A DNA stretch of 38,111 nucleotides from Gryganskiella cystojenkinii (GCA_015852425.1 JAAAIG010000218.1:9743-47853), one strand, 5' to 3'; positions 20,668 through 32,790 are shown, numbered from the stretch's first letter. Translations and numbers: made by a program. The notes: a model not told the origin generated them from the letters alone.

Positions 20668-22504
20668 ATGGCTTCGGGAATCCTCAGGACTGTTACCAAC
20701 CGATGGGTCGGTCGCAATTTGTCGATGCGTTCGGGACTCTCGACCTCAACGATCGGCACCCATTTCACCATGACCGCTCGCCGTCTGATCCCCGCGACCC
20801 CCGCCATGGCACTCCGACCCGTTCTCTGCACCTCCTCTTCCTTCCACACCTCCGCTTATAGAAGTTCCTCAGAATCCACAGGTAAAACAGGAGTGTGGTT
20901 CAAAGGACCCCAACAGGCTCGTTGCATCCCTAACTGGTGAAGGATATATGCTTTCGTCCCGATTTGTTCCTGGATCGAAATTCATTTTTTTTATTTTTTT
21001 TTTTTGGACTCGACGACAGAATCCAGCCCTCTGAAGACGGCACCACAGATCACCGCTGAATCGATCACTGTCGGTGGCAAGACCTATGCTAAAGACCAAT
21101 TCTCGAACGTCACCCCAACGATCCTCGAAAAAACCACACGCCAATTGCACTTGATACCAACCCACCCCATCGCGATCATCAAGAATCTCATCGCTTCAAC
21201 TTTTCCCGATTTCAAACATTACGATCAATTTTCACCCGTCGTCACCACCAAGGAAAACTTTGACGATCTCTGCTTCTCGGACGACCACCCAGGAAGAGCC
21301 GTCACCGATACTTATTACTTGAACGAGAAGATCATGCTGCGGACCCATACCTCGGCCCATCAGTTGCAAGCCTTGACCGAATCCGATAAACTCCTTGTCA
21401 CAGCCGATGTCTACAGAAGAGACGAGATTGACGCAAGTCACTACCCTGTTTTCCATCAGATGGAGGGAGCCCAGTTGTTTGACGCCAAGACAGCTGTTGA
21501 GGATATCCGGAAGCTGATTGCTGACGGAACCGCGGCAAACCCCACCTTGGCATCGATCAGTACCGAGGACACGACAGAGATCACACCCGAGAACCCTAAG
21601 CAGGAAAGTCATGACGAGGCTGCCATGTTGGCTGTAGCGGATCATTTAAAGTACTCGTTGAACTTGATGATCCGGAGATTGTTTTCTCACGAGAAGGATC
21701 TTCAGGTTCGTTGGATCGATGCTACCTTCCCCTTCACGAGTCCCAGTTGGGAAATGGAGATCCTTTACCAGGGTAAATGGCTCGAGGTCCTGGGATGTGG
21801 TGTTATTCAGCAGGATATCTTGAAGAACGCTGGTAAGTTCCTCCTTTACACTTTTTATTTATTTCATTTTTCTACGCTTTGTTGGATCAAGTGTTTTTTA
21901 TCATCCAAGTTTTAACTGATAACCCTTCCTTTCCTTTTATATGAATGATTATTCTAGGCAAGCCGGACAAGATCGGATGGGCTTTTGGATTGGGTCTAGA
22001 GCGTCTTGCCTTGGTTTTGTTCGGTATCCCAGATATCCGTCTCTTCTGGTCTCAGGACGACCGCTTCTTGAAACAGTTTGAGCCTACCAAGATTCAAAAA
22101 TTCAAGTCCTTTTCAAAGTACCCGCCTTGTATCAAAGACATGTCCTTCTGGACCAACCCCACTTTCCACGAGAACAACTTTTGTGAGATCGTGCGAGACG
22201 TTGCCGGGGATATTGTCGAGGATGTCCAGTTGGTAAGCTTGGAAACGACTTGGAAAACAAGGGAATCAAAGTCCAAATTTGTCTCGTTTTTTAACGCGCT
22301 TGCTCACAATTTTGTTTGCCTTTTTTTTTTGTGTGTGTGCTACAGATCGATGAATTCACGCATCCAAAGACCAAGAAGCGCAGTGTCTGCTACAGAATCA
22401 ACTACCGCTCCATGGACCGTAACGTTACCAACTCAGAAATCAACGAGATTCAGGAAAAGTTGCGCGAGGAAGTTGTCAACCGCATGAATGTTGAACTTCG
22501 CTAA
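20668..22504 (+). CDS. MSF1: Phenylalanyl-tRNA synthetase, mitochondrial
   Basis: Charges mitochondrial tRNA-Phe as a monomeric class II synthetase. Exons 20668-20881, 21020-21832, 21958-22232 and 22346-22504 give 486 residues. Exon 1 is a long basic, Ser/Thr-rich presequence lacking acidic residues until its end. The catalytic core follows: [42 protein letters not shown] (motif 2 region), [11 protein letters not shown], and motif 3 [20 protein letters not shown]. The C-terminal anticodon-binding domain begins at [14 protein letters not shown] and ends [11 protein letters not shown] stretch around residues 240-275 carries a lineage-specific acidic insert. All introns are GT-AG. Confidence 0.95.
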
Positions 22505-22779
22505 AAAGGAAACATCGAGCTGAAGCCCATCATTTCACATATTGAATTCAAACAGCATAAAAAAAAACTTATATTTAAACGTATTTTCGCGAAACAATTT
22601 TAGAATGGAATCATGTTCATCGTGGCGTTTATTTTATATATATATGTACAGTTGAAGGAGTGGTTGGTGGAAGGGAAAGCAAGAGAATGAACAAAAGCAA
22701 GTGGATGAGGTGGCGCGCGCAAGTTTGTCGGGTGTTTTAGCAAGCGATGAAAGCAATCTGGTATAGGCTTTGCGAACTC
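22505..22779. other. Convergent MSF1/ESS2 3' flanks
   Basis: 275 bp between two stop codons. AT-rich (TTTATATATATATG near 22631-22644). It should hold both polyadenylation sites; none is assigned with confidence. Confidence 0.4.
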
Positions 22780-24869
22780 TTAAACCTTTCGGGTCAGAGG
22801 AGAGGGTGTAGTAGTTTGGTTGCGAAGGGGCGTACTACTCGAGGTTTGTCTCGGCGTGCTTGTATAAGATGAACGCAGCTGCCTGTCACCCGATGTCTTC
22901 TTACGCTGCTGTTCCAACAATCGCTTTGCTGCTGGCGAAAGCATCGCGGCCCGAGAACGGGGACTCGAAATCTGAGAAGAGTATTTGCTGGAATGTTGAC
23001 TGCTGATAACAGAATGAGGCGAGTTGAATTTTGGTGTGGGAGTTGCTCCACCCAAGGCAGCGTTATACTTTGGTGAAGAAAACACCTGTGTTCTCTTGGA
23101 CGAGCCCAGTGAGAAACTTTTGGAAGCCCTCTCGGCCAACTTTTGGGCAATCAGTTCTCGGCGGGGTGTCTCTGGTATCCTGAAAGGCGATGGTGCTGTT
23201 GCAAGGCGAGCAAAAAGACAAAAAAAAGATAACTTTAGTTAGAGATACCCAATTTTCATCCACGTCCTTTTACATCGAATACCTCGACATGTTATGTCTT
23301 TACCAGATGCTCCAGCGCTGATTCCTGAACTGATCAAAAGTGGCTCATCCTCGATGGTTCCCCATGTCAACATCTCAGGGTCATCTCCAAGCTCAGACAT
23401 GCAGGGCGTCGGCGTCGACGAAACGAAGCCAAATCCATTAACTTTAGGCGAATCCGTTACGACGCCAGCTTTGAGAACTAAGCAGAAAATAAGACGATTA
23501 TGAGTTATTACACCACTCCACCTTTAAGGAATATTTTTCTCCGCAACAAAGAAAAAAAAAAAAGAGGCAGTCAAATCTTAAAGGTCGTCTTACATGGTGC
23601 CGGATCGAATTTTGCGGCTGCAGCCTGGTTGACAACCAATAGATCGTGTCCTTGAAATGCGGTGTTGGCATGAGCAATTTCCTTTGGGTTTCCACGAATG
23701 GCTCTATCGTTCAGATCAGATCCCAGGCCTTCAGGAAGGTACATAAGTGCGTTCTTGGCCTTGTTGAAAAAAAGTACAGATTGGTTAGCTCATTGAAACA
23801 TCAATGGTCATGCACAGTTGGAAAGGTCTGAAGTTGCAAAAATGAGCTTACCTTGTAACCCCACGTCGCCACAGTTCCTGATCGCTTGTCAGCAAGCATG
23901 AGTTGAAGTTTGGATTTCTCCTCGACCTCACTGCTGGAGTTCGGATCCTTGTATTCGATCCCTTGACGTTGGTACTCAATCAAGTGCATGCTCTTCTTTT
24001 CTTGATCGTACATCCAATGGTACTCATCCTTCTTTCGGGTGTTGACCTTGTCCATGATCTCGAGGAACGAGGCATTGTCCTCACTGGTGTACTTGGCTTG
24101 GAATTGGTCCAAGGACAGGTTGGTGTCAATCACCTCCTTTTCGGGTTGCTCATTTGCTGCCTTTTCTCCTCCTCCACGCCTAGCTTTTTTACTGACGTGA
24201 GAGGGTGTGTCGAGGTTCACAGGTGTTTGCAGACCATCTGCATCGACCTCGTCTCGCCATGTTGGGTTCGCTCCTGCCTCTGTGTCCACACGTGCTGGTG
24301 TCCAGGAAGCGTCGGGGAGTCCTGAGCGCCGGTTGATCTTTGGTGTGTCCACTATAGGCAAAGAAAGGTTTTTGAGAAACGATAGGACGAAATGAGAACC
24401 TTGCGTGATAGTTCACACTATTCCGACACGGTTCACAAGCCTGTTCCATAGTTGTGGGGTATTTACCTGGAGTTTTCAATCTTCGTTGAGCTAGAGGAGT
24501 ATCGTTTCCAGCCAGATCTCTTGCAGTGGCAGCAATCCGTTCGAGATCGTTCATTTGGACAGCATCCAGATAGGCATGTTGTCGCTTGAGTTTGGCCAGG
24601 TCTGGGTAGAAGTCGCGTTCGATGATCTTGCTCAGCGCTTCAGTGTAGTCGTCCTCCTCGAGAACGGTTTGAGGCAAAGGTGTAGGTACGTTGGATTGAT
24701 AGAGAGGTTTGCCGTTGCGTGTATGTGAGACCAAGACTGAAGATGTTGTGGCTGGCTGAATTGTAGTGTCTGTTGACGCCAAGCCGGGCTTTGCGACGAC
24801 AATGTCTGTGCTTGTCAAACCCTTTGCTAAGGCCTCTGCGGGCTTCTTGATGAGTTCCTGCGAGCCCAT
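22780..24869 (-). CDS. ESS2: ESS2/DGCR14/Bis1 family nuclear protein
   Basis: Nuclear protein associated with the spliceosomal C complex in animals and known as Bis1 in fission yeast. Exons 24869-24467, 24351-23852, 23759-23594, 23477-23304 and 23195-22780 give 552 residues. Family blocks are clear: VLEEDDYTEALSKIIERDFY near the start, LDQFQAKYTSEDNASF in the middle, the aromatic Trp-containing core TVATWGYK then AKNALMYLPEG, VNGFGFVSTPTPC with MLTWGTIEDEPL, and the FRIPETPRREL helix. The C-terminal tail is Ser/Thr/Pro-rich with basic residues, as in human ESS2. Length is close to the family's. It is divergent from the UPF0658 gene across 298 bp. Confidence 0.9.
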
Positions 24870-25167
24870 AGTTGCCCGTCAATGTGATGTGATGTGTGTG
24901 TCGACGGAATGGAAGACAGAATGACAGAATGGAGAAAAGAGTGCCCAAAGAAAACAACGAAATAGTGCTTCGCACAGAGAAGGACGACAAAAGTCACGTG
25001 TAGAGGTTACCGCCCATTACATTTTTTTCTGTTGATCGGTTGATCAACGTTTTTTGAATGCATGCAAACCTCTTTTTCTTCCACCCTGCTGTATTCCTTG
25101 AAAACAGACCACTTTCCTGTTAATACCCTCACTCTTAACCCGTGCCCGCTATAGTCTACCAGACGAG
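24870..25167. promoter_or_regulatory. Divergent ESS2/UPF0658 promoter region
   Basis: 298 bp between start codons of ESS2 (minus) and the Golgi protein gene (plus). It includes GTCACGTG near 24993-25000, an E-box-like palindrome that could bind bHLH factors (Cbf1 or Pho4 type). Function is inferred. Confidence 0.45.
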
Positions 25168-28024
25168 ATGCAGGACAATACCAGTGAGCACTCTGTAAGT
25201 TGTTTTTTCTTTCTTGTTTCTTTCATTCATCAAGGAACATCGTTCGGTCAGTCTCGATAAAGAGTTCCTCCCTTTTCTGTCCCCCTTTTAACCAAAATGG
25301 TCCCTTGAGACCCTTCACGGGGACCACCTTCCTACCCCCTGATATCCCGATGCCCTAGTCCCCCGTGCTGTTTCTGTCTTCTCCACATATCCTCCCCCTC
25401 CAGAGACAAAGGAAATAAGAAGGACCCCCAGATCCATCCCCAGGGATCCCCTACTTTCTTTCTGGAACGAAATTTCATTTCATTTTTCAATTTTAGTCGT
25501 TCGGACTTTTTTTTTTTTTTTTATGTGCTCTCGCATTCTCTCTTTGTCTCCTTTCTTCGACCCGTTTGGCGAAACATTCCTTTATTCTCCTTTCATTCAC
25601 AACTACCTCATTCCCCCATTCTTTCATTTTCTCACTTTGCAGTTCCACCTGTTTCTGTTTGTTATTCGCCTCCCTCTTATCGGTCTCCAATTCGGAACCT
25701 TTTGATCCATATATTATTTATCCACTTCGCCCTGCCCTCTCTGTTCCTTTAAATATTGGCAAGACAAAGTCCACTTCAACGTAGACTAATCTCTTTCACT
25801 TTTACCTTCATCAGCAAGTGGCGTTTGCTGGCCCAGTGCATGGTCAGACCTACACTATGAACCAGTACGGCGATAATTACAATAATAGCTCAAGTCAAGA
25901 GCATCCTCTCCAGTCTCACAGCGACAGCTCTTCCAGATACCCTCCCTCACAACAACCCTCTAATGACTTTTACCCGAACAACTCGCCATCAATTAGCGAC
26001 AATCACCATCAACAACAACTGCAACAGCAACAAGGTGGATATTACCAACCCACTCCTCAACAACTAGAACAACTCCATCTTCAAAAGCAACATCAAATGA
26101 GGATACAGGAACAAATGGCCGCCGCTGATTCCATCCGCTCCGAACAACATCGAGTCGCCCGTCCTACGGCTTCTAATGCACTTCAGGACCCAAGGACACC
26201 TCTCGCCGAGCAAAAACCTGCTTCCTATTATGCGTATCCACCCCAATTCAATGCCTCATCATCCAACGGTCAGGACCAGGAACCGACCACACTTAAATCT
26301 CGATTGACCCGACTGGTCCAGTTCCCTTGTTCGACCTATGGCAAAGCCCTGATGACTGTTATCGCTCTGGAAGCCCTGTTGGTGATCATTATCCAGACGG
26401 TGATTGTCGTCAAATACTTTCAGGCTTTGAGGGATAGCCCCGTGATCGACTATGACAATCCCAGCAATGATTCACCGCCCTATCTTGACACGAACAACTC
26501 CTCTCGAGCCATTCCTGCCTATCTGATCGTCTTTGTTTTTGCTCAGCTCTTCCAGTTTGTCTTGGCCTGGGATGCAGTAAGTTTGGATAAAACAGCCCCG
26601 CCCCTTCTGATCTTTTCATGACACTCTCGTCGATCCTCATCTCGTCTACCAAACATTGACAGCCCGTTTGTACCACCTTGGACCAAAAAGTGTGGAGATG
26701 AGTGACCAAAGGATTGTTCTCTTTGGAGGTCTATGGATAAAGGATGATGCGAAACGAAATGTTCAGGACCAGCTGCAGAATTGACAGAAATCACAAACAG
26801 AAGGAGAAGGAGAGCAAGCTCTCATAAAAGGAAAAAAAGGGACCATGTCGCGAGCCATTTTTTTTTTTGTTATTTTTCATTGGGACCACCATGGCTCTCA
26901 ACGTTCTGGATTATTTTGGCCTCAACAGTCATTTTGTTATTTTTGATATTTTACAGGAACGATGAAAATGTTTTTCTAACTCTATCTACGTCTACTGATT
27001 CTAGGTACGCGCCCAAAATACCATCGAGATGATCGGCATTGTTATCTTCAACCTGTGTTGTTTCGCTTACTCGATCTTTGAAATCTCTCAGACCCGGGAC
27101 TCGCTCGATCGTAGTGCTTCATTTTTTTACTCGCCCGCGGACGTCGAAGTTTTGAAGTCGTCCTTAACGGGATTACTCTATGCGGTCGTGGCGATCATTG
27201 GACTCTCGCAATGTTTGGTCACCTGGTTGGCGTACCAGCTCTTTCAAGAATTTGGGTGGAAGATTTACAAGAAGATCGGTGCTGACCCCAACACGAAGAG
27301 TAAGTCTCCACAGTAGCAAATGTCAGGAATGCCAGCTAGTCAGGGTTGCGTAACTCTCGCTGAACAGCGGAAAAGACTGACGTTATTTTTTGCCATACCG
27401 CTCATCATTATAGAAATGTACCGCGCCTATCAAATTTATCTGGTGTTGATCAAGGTCGATTTGTTCTTCTTCGTCGGATTCTCTATCCAATTTATTTACC
27501 TAACCTTGACGAACCGGTCCGCAGACCCCGAGTACTGGCTTTCGATCATTGTCTTGCCCATCACTATCGTGCTTCTGTACATTGCCGTCTACGCTGTCCG
27601 TCACGAGAGCCGGCGATGGATGTCGTTCTTCATTGTCGCGATGTTGTGTGGTGTTGCCTATTTTGTGTTCAAGGTCGTACGCATGTACTTTGGTGACAAG
27701 GTCAATCGTTATATTGGCATCAAGAATTTTTTGACACTGTTCGGTAAGCCTTATTTTGCGAGATTCTTTGAGACGGTTGGAGAGACATGGCAAACACTGC
27801 TATTATTTTGCTGATATTATATTTTTTCTCTTTTTTTTCTCATCGTTCCAACTCACTCCTATTTAGCTGCCCTGTGTTTGGTCACCATTTTGGTCACGAT
27901 TGCAAATGCAGCGGTATGTTACCGGAATTTTGGAAAGGGACTCAAGACTCATTTGATGAAAGATCATCGGGACACTCAGAACTCGACATCCTCAACTGGT
28001 GGTCGTGTTTTGGAGATTGACTAA
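25168..28024 (+). CDS. UPF0658 family Golgi membrane protein
   Basis: Exons 25168-25194, 25815-26576, 27005-27299, 27414-27743 and 27867-28024 give 523 residues. Residues about 1-150 are hydrophilic, rich in Gln, Asn, Ser and Pro, and probably disordered. They are followed by multiple membrane spans: the first near 185-210 (KALMTVIALEALLVIIIQTV), then IPAYLIVFVFAQLFQFVLAW, MIGIVIFNLCCFAYSIF and further helices to the last one in the final exon. AQNTIEMIGIVIFNL and VCYRNFGKGLKTHL match the fungal UPF0658 Golgi family (fission yeast SPAC23H3.04 group), whose function is unknown. The first coding exon is only nine codons and is followed by a 620 bp intron, the longest here apart from RPS8. The second intron (428 bp) is also long. 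Confidence 0.88.
25195..25814 (+). other. Long first intron of the UPF0658 gene
   Basis: 620 bp, GTAAGT donor and TCAG acceptor. A poly-T run at 25508-25522 and strongly pyrimidine-rich sequence to 25760 resemble a promoter or start region, so a second internal transcription start is possible. No coding frame in it is recognisable. Confidence 0.45.
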
Positions 28025-28974
28025 AAGCCTTTTTTGTGTGTTGGTTTGGAAACTACCCTGTCATCTGCCATATTTTTCTATGTGCTAGCCATCACTAGTT
28101 ATTTTATTTTTATTTTTATTTTTATTACTTTGGTACTACCTACCTCGGCATATCTATCATCTAATTGCAGAAAAAAAGGAAAAAGTGACACGAAGAGGAA
28201 ATGCATGCCAGCAACACAAAATAAAGATCGAGCCTGTCACCACACAATTCATAAGAGCAATTTTGCCACCAAACACCAAAACACCAAAAAAAAAGACAAA
28301 AGCCCTCACTGCAAAGTACTGTACCACTTTTGTTTTTGTCTTCCGATCGTTTTCATCTTTGGATCGAGTTAGAAGTCAAGTGAAGGCTTGATGGGATTGC
28401 GAAGAAATGAAACAAATTGGCTATAGAGAGTGAATGAAGAGGAAGAGGAAGTTTTAGATGAGATTCTTGGCGTGGCAGTTCTGCACAAAACCCGAGCCGA
28501 GCAGATTTTCGCTCTTCCAAATTTTGCTCAAACGTGTATGAAAGCAGAGATATCAGAAAATCAGAGAAACAGAGAAAATCGGATCAACGCTCTGAGACCT
28601 TGCAACGGCGACAGGATTGGACAGAAGGTTTTCTCAAGAGGGCGAGGGCCGGAGAAGCAAAAATTGACAGCGCGCAAGCCAATAATGAAACAGAGAGAAT
28701 GGTAACGAAAAGGCGAAGGGGGCGACAACAGCCGACACACAAGCACACATGGTTTTCTGTTCCTTTTTTTCTTTTTTCTTTTTTCAATTTTCCACTTCCA
28801 GTCCAGGTTTGGCTCTGCCTCCTTCCTCTTCTTCGACCCTGAAAACCTCACCTGTCCACCTGCCTATAACTCTGTCCTGTCACTCCCTTTCATCTCTTCC
28901 TCTCTCAAGCACTCTTGTCCGCCTCTACTCCTCCTCCTCCTCTATAAAGATACCTACTCACAGACGAGCCCTGT
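28025..28974. other. Intergenic region before the first HxRFGD transferase
   Basis: About 950 bp without a supported gene. It holds a TATTTTT low-complexity repeat at 28100-28127, a purine-rich stretch at 28430-28720 and a pyrimidine-rich stretch at 28750-28940. TATAAA at 28943-28948 is close enough to the ATG (28975) that it may be a TATA element only if the 5' leader is very short. Confidence 0.45.
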
Positions 28975-30048
28975 ATGACACCGATACCGAAGCACCATCG
29001 AATAATTATCTGCTTGGCTGTCGCGGCCTTGTGTCTATCTCTCGTTTTTATCGCGCACCAAAATGAATATCCAAAGAAATCGCCTACACCTTTGAGACAG
29101 CCCGTGAAGAGTCGGGAGGTCATCGTACCTATAAAACCACCATCGGTCGTCATGCACGAATTCACCTGGTCCGGTCTGGGCAACAAGTTTCTTGATCTTC
29201 TCTTTTCGCTCCAGTACGCTCGTCAAAATAACCTGACCTATTCCTTCAACAAGGTCGGGTTTGTCGCCAACCCTCGCGATGCGGATCATACCTGGTTAGC
29301 GGACCTGATCGCCAATCGATTCGAGGACACAAGGGTCATCAGCCATCAGATGTATCGCCTCACAGACTTTACGAGACCACCCCCACCACTGACCCCAGCC
29401 GAGAAAGCATTGAACGATGGGTACTTTATGGACGGGGCCACGACTTGTGCAGGCGATGATTGTTTTATGCTCGAGGCCGCCGCCTGGGCTGGGGGTCTGT
29501 TCACACACAATGCAGAACTCCGGAACTTGCTCGGCGTCACGGCCGAGACTCGCAAGAGAAGAGTTGCGATCCATATCCGATTTGGAGACGAGATCCATGT
29601 CTTGAAGCCAGAGCAATACCTCAAGATTATCAAGGGTTTGGAGGGGAAATATCTCCAACATGACGCAAAGTCGCCGTCGCTTGTGGATCAAGTCAACTTT
29701 GTGTATCATGTCCCAACAGAGGAAAATCGATACGAATACTCGGATAGCCCTCAAGGATTGGCCAAGTACCAAGACGCTCTGGATGGGTTAAAAGCCGCTT
29801 TTCCTACAGCACAATTTCAAGATTTCAAGACATTGCAACGGACGATCCGATTCATGGCCGAATCAGAGTTTTTGATCACGTCCGGAAGCAGTCTGAGTTA
29901 TATGGCTGGTTACTTTTGCGATGGCTGCCATGTCGTATTTGTGACGCCAAAGGAATGGGTCCGAGTCGGAGTGAAGATGACGGAGCAGAATTATAGAAAG
30001 AGTCCTTATTATATAAATGGATGGGATCCTGACTTCGAGTTCTTCTAG
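28975..30048 (+). CDS. Fucosyltransferase-like type II membrane protein, copy 1
   Basis: Single exon, 357 residues. A signal anchor at about 9-27 is followed by a short Pro/Lys stem, then a luminal domain. Seen directly: [20 protein letters not shown] at 61-80, [11 protein letters not shown] ending at 205, and [12 protein letters not shown] at 303-314. The HxRxGD-like element plus the late Ser-rich SGSSxSYxA block resemble the GDP-fucose-binding motifs of the GT11/GT23/NodZ-type superfamily. The fucosyltransferase assignment rests on these two motifs only. Cysteine pairs (C159/C163, C315/C318) suggest disulfides in the lumen. The C-terminus WDPDFEFF is identical in copy 2. Unlike most neighbours it has no intron. 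Confidence 0.72.
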   Translation: MTPIPKHHRIIICLAVAALCLSLVFIAHQNEYPKKSPTPLRQPVKSREVIVPIKPPSVVMHEFTWSGLGNKFLDLLFSLQYARQNNLTYSFNKVGFVANPRDADHTWLADLIANRFEDTRVISHQMYRLTDFTRPPPPLTPAEKALNDGYFMDGATTCAGDDCFMLEAAAWAGGLFTHNAELRNLLGVTAETRKRRVAIHIRFGDEIHVLKPEQYLKIIKGLEGKYLQHDAKSPSLVDQVNFVYHVPTEENRYEYSDSPQGLAKYQDALDGLKAAFPTAQFQDFKTLQRTIRFMAESEFLITSGSSLSYMAGYFCDGCHVVFVTPKEWVRVGVKMTEQNYRKSPYYINGWDPDFEFF

Positions 30049-30437
30049 AACGAGAGTTATCCCGTCAATAATGAATATTTATTCTTTTCTCAGTAGAGAA
30101 AGCGCCCAAGCTTGTGTATGTGCGTATCCTATTTATCTTTCTCATCTCGCTGACCATTTCAAAAGAGACTTTTGCCTCTCAGACCTCCCGGTTTGGATCA
30201 TCTAATTGTAATTTGGTACAAGCTCTCCTGTCAGAGACCACTTATTCATTCAGATCGGGGAATCCAAGAGCTCGACTTGCAAAGTGAATGATACTGCGTA
30301 TCGCTGGCCAGGCTGAGAACGCCAAAAAGAAAACCGTTATTTTGACTTTTGCTTTGGTTTTCCATGAAACTTCGCTTCGCGAGAGCACAAAAGTCTACAG
30401 TCGCGCCAGGAAATAGCCTTGTGCGATATGGTAATCA
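30049..30437. other. Flank between transferase copy 1 and the Fanzor-like relic
   Basis: About 390 bp. It contains the 3' flank of copy 1 and the DNA just 3' of the relic, where a Fanzor element would carry its guide-RNA-encoding end. A small inverted repeat (GAAACTTCGCTTCGCGAG, near 30366-30383) is visible. I could not identify an element terminus. Confidence 0.4.
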
Positions 30438-32790
30438 TCACTTCTCCTTGGTCGTACCAGACCTCGATCTCTTTTTGTGAGTGGAGGTGCTGCCTGCTTG
30501 AATCGGTGCTGCCGCGGTACTAGTCCCAGCGGTCGCCTCTTTGGTTTTCTCTTGTTCTAGACTTCCAGACTGCATTCATAGGTATGTACCGTCCGCCGTC
30601 CTGTGGTGAAGATAAAGTGGTCGCTCTTAGCACAATAGGTGCGCTCGGGCAACGTGGGACATGTTTTCAGCCGCCATCATCACATCTCGGTGGTGATACC
30701 GTTCACATTGGAGGCAGGAGAGTTCTCGAAGGGTGACTTGGGCAACAAACCGGCTGCAATCTGGACATTTTTTGGAGGTGTAAAACTCATGTCGACAACG
30801 ACATATTCAAGGGGACGCGTCTAAATAAATGTGTTATTAATTTACACTTACTTTTCCGAAGACATTTCCCGATGGCACATATTGAGTGAAGAGACGACAG
30901 TCGGTCAATACTCCCAAACTGGCCCAAGCCCACGCCAATCAGAACGGTACTGTCTTCTTTGCGGCGCTCGCCAATGCTGCTACCATCGATTCCGAGTAGG
31001 CTATTGGCAATGGCCTGATACTCGATGTGCTTGGCTCGCCTCAGGTCCCAATTGTGCTTTTTAAACTGGTTTCTGTTGCCATTGTAAAAATCCAATAGTT
31101 GGTGCTCGACTTGTTCAAGTTTGTTGATGTAAATGGTGATACTGGCGTCAGATACTCAAAGGGGAGTAAGTTGGGATTGATATCCGCGATCGACTATGTC
31201 TGACTTTGCTGCTTCAACTGTTTCTGGTCTTCCACCTAGCGTCTATATCGAACCGCCGTTGCATCACTGCCTTTGGGTTTACAGCAAGATTTCGATGAGG
31301 GGTTGTGTCCAGCTCCGCCGTTATCGTCTGCGTTGACGTCGTTTGTTGCTCTAGTCTAAGGGTCTTCGTTTGATGTCGCGGTGTTTTTACGGAGGACGAA
31401 GCGATAGGAAACGAGCCTTCAAATATCGTGGGGATTCCTTGAATTTGATTCTTGCTTTTCTACGACTGTGGTAGATGTGCATATGCGCCTACAATGAACG
31501 CCTGGCCAGCGTCGAGAGCGAGGATGTTGAAGTCGTAACAACCACCTTGCAGTACTGCTTTTCATTTTCGACCAGGTACGTCAGCTTCATCATGAGGGAG
31601 GCATCTCTCTGTTTTTCGGCCTTAATGAAACCAAAGTATTCGTCTTGAATCAACATCTTGTTCACGGTCGCCATGATAGTAAGGAAATGAGGGCAAGGAT
31701 CGACACCGGGCCATAATTTGCGACATCCGCCTTGGTGAGAGTACATTTCGAATCTCGGTAAAAAAATTACCAGTTCCATGAATTCATATGAACCATCATC
31801 AGGAATAACTTAAGGGATTGTGCGGAGAGCCTGTCCCCCAAACAATGTTCCAAACACAAATACCCAGAGCGAGACATATACGTGGTCCGACGAAGGCAAC
31901 GCCAGCTGGCTGGTTGGAGCCGATCAGGACACGCACATGATTAACAATGAGTAAATTAACAATGAGTAAAGCCACCATGGTTGTCCTCTGCTCCTTTGTC
32001 TACTTCACTCCTCAGCCAACTTTTGTGAGTAACTCCCAGATATTACCTTGTAAACCCACATGGAAGGTTTAGCATATGGAGCAGCCTCGCAGTTCGGATC
32101 GAGCGCAGCGAATAGATCTGACAACATTCCTGTCACAGGCCCTTTCTTCGTGAATAAAAAACGATTCCCTGGTTGGGCATGCTCATCCTGACATAGAGCC
32201 TCTGCTATGATTGCCTGGCATCGTCATCAAAGTTGTCGTTTTCATCATCGATATCGCTACCATAACGACGCGGAGCATAACACTGAGGGACAATCCGTTG
32301 TCCACGATCTGCACTCCAATCACCGGTTTGTCCCATTTGACGGCTTCTTGTGAACGCAGTCGTCCTTGCCGCCGAGGCAGTGTCATCTTGTCCAAACTCT
32401 TCATCATCATCACGGTCGTAATGGACACCCTTCGAAAACCAAGGATGACATGGCTGCCCCTCCTTCTAGTAGGAGGGGCAACGGGCTTTTCAAAGGGTTA
32501 TTCAACGCCGCAACTGGTTTCATCGTTTCTCGCTATCTTACCTGGGGCCGGGGACGATGTCATCTCATCCTCTTAATTCCTGATTATAGAATCAAGCGAG
32601 TCCTCAAGGAGACCCCTATCGGTAGCGAAATGATGCCTGTGATTGGCTACCTTGTGCTTGAAGCGCAGACGCGACATTTCGACTTCGGGTGCGTTCTTGG
32701 GGTCCTTGATCCAAATAACTGCAAAGACGCGCAAGTCAGTCTCTGAAGAGAGTGGAGACCGTCCTTTCAAATAGAAATTTTAAAAAAAAA
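30438..32790 (-). pseudogene. Degraded Fanzor/TnpB-like RNA-guided nuclease gene
   Basis: Fanzor proteins are eukaryotic TnpB relatives, RuvC nucleases guided by an RNA. On the minus strand the TnpB domain order is readable in shifting frames: a RuvC-I-like LALDAGQAFIVGAYAHLP (Asp codon 31513-31511); KAVMQ near 31260; the helix block HNWDLRRAKHIEYQAIANS and strand STVLIGVGLGQF (31095-30920); a short intron (GTAAGT...TTTAG) near 30850-30820; then a zinc ribbon at 30788-30627 with EFYTSKKCPDC, CLQC and RuvC-III HHRDVMMAAENM. A C-terminal tail ends at 30438. Stops and frameshifts interrupt it: a TAG soon after RuvC-I, a shift before the zinc ribbon, and TAA after AHLLC. Upstream pieces in the same orientation (around 32160-32050 and 32770-32573) have exon-like coding sequence and may be the N-terminal half; that part is tentative. 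Confidence 0.8.
30627..30788 (-). other. Zinc ribbon and RuvC-III segment of the Fanzor-like relic
   Basis: Best-preserved 54-codon piece of the relic. It reads YTSKKCPDC, then CLQC, then RDVMMAAENM. Two CxxC pairs followed by RD..AA.N is the classic TnpB/Fanzor/IS605 OrfB C-terminal arrangement, the Asp being the third RuvC catalytic residue. Confidence 0.88.
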
